Shown here one piece after another: positions 11,347-11,419 of a stretch of DNA of 11,419 nt. Every line of letters starts with the position of its first letter. Within the stretch, counting starts at the first letter, position 1. The translations under genes were made by a program, and so were the position numbers. Source of the DNA: Streptococcus oralis (GTDB lineage: Bacteria > Bacillota > Bacilli > Lactobacillales > Streptococcaceae); assembly GCA_905370255.1 (NCBI GenBank), contig CAJPKC010000014.1, positions 1 to 11,419 of the forward strand. Direction: 5' to 3'. The notes under the pieces were generated by a model. That model did no database searches. It saw nothing but the letters and a program-made list of their open reading frames with translations, and was not told where the DNA came from.

Positions 11347-11419
11347 ATGACAGAATTAGATACTCGCCATCGCAGTAGCGTCTACGATAGCATGGTTAAA
11401 TCTCCTAACCGGGCTATGC
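11347..11419 (+). CDS. ilvD: Dihydroxy-acid dehydratase, 5' end only
   Basis: The 24 visible codons read [20 protein letters not shown] then NRAM, matching the N-terminus of streptococcal IlvD ('[16 protein letters not shown]'). The enzyme is an iron-sulphur dehydratase that makes the 2-keto acid precursors of valine, leucine and isoleucine. GAGAGGG lies six bases before the ATG. The gene runs off the window; the catalytic region is not seen. The CodY box upstream is the expected control. Confidence 0.93.
   Translation, partial: MTELDTRHRSSVYDSMVKSPNRAM

Overview
The window looks like the chromosome of a low-GC Streptococcus, probably of the mitis/sanguinis (viridans) type. The evidence is an Rgg regulator, two copies of a CiaR-driven csRNA gene, cysteine-free ribosomal proteins L32 and L33 encoded as rpmF-rpmG, and the first 24 codons of ilvD behind a near-consensus CodY box. 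All identifications come from reading the sequence and remembered family motifs; no database was searched.

Layout from left to right. Positions 1-511 hold the first codons of a leftward gene, a block of degenerate repeats, and csRNA copy 1 on the minus strand. Next is a leftward rgg gene, divergent from a rightward two-helix membrane protein gene, with two related palindromes between them. A second copy of the repeat block plus csRNA follows. Then comes an sdpR-sdpI-like autorepressor/immunity pair whose promoter sits between two identical operators and which ends in a strong terminator.

Positions 3719-7276 form an AT-rich island between two identical 55-bp copies of that terminator. It carries a leftward operon for predicted nucleotide-modification-associated (Nmad) proteins: an Nmad2-like gene apparently split by a frameshift, then an intact Nmad3-like gene. 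It also carries a leftward DEDD-type exonuclease with a damaged third motif, and a divergent WYL-domain regulator. This is the best candidate for an under-described system: a possible DNA-modification or phage-conflict cassette under WYL control.

Positions 7432-9321 are IS30-family transposase debris at both ends with two orphan genes between: an unrecognised 247-aa protein and a DUF1643-type protein. The core chromosome then resumes with the leftward rpmF-rpmG operon, a leftward operon of an SPFH/band-7 membrane protein and a ribbon-helix-helix protein, and the rightward start of ilvD.

Regulation is unusually legible: paired operators (sdp, rgg, WYL), CiaR sites (csRNAs), a dyad over the SPFH promoter, and a CodY box before ilvD.
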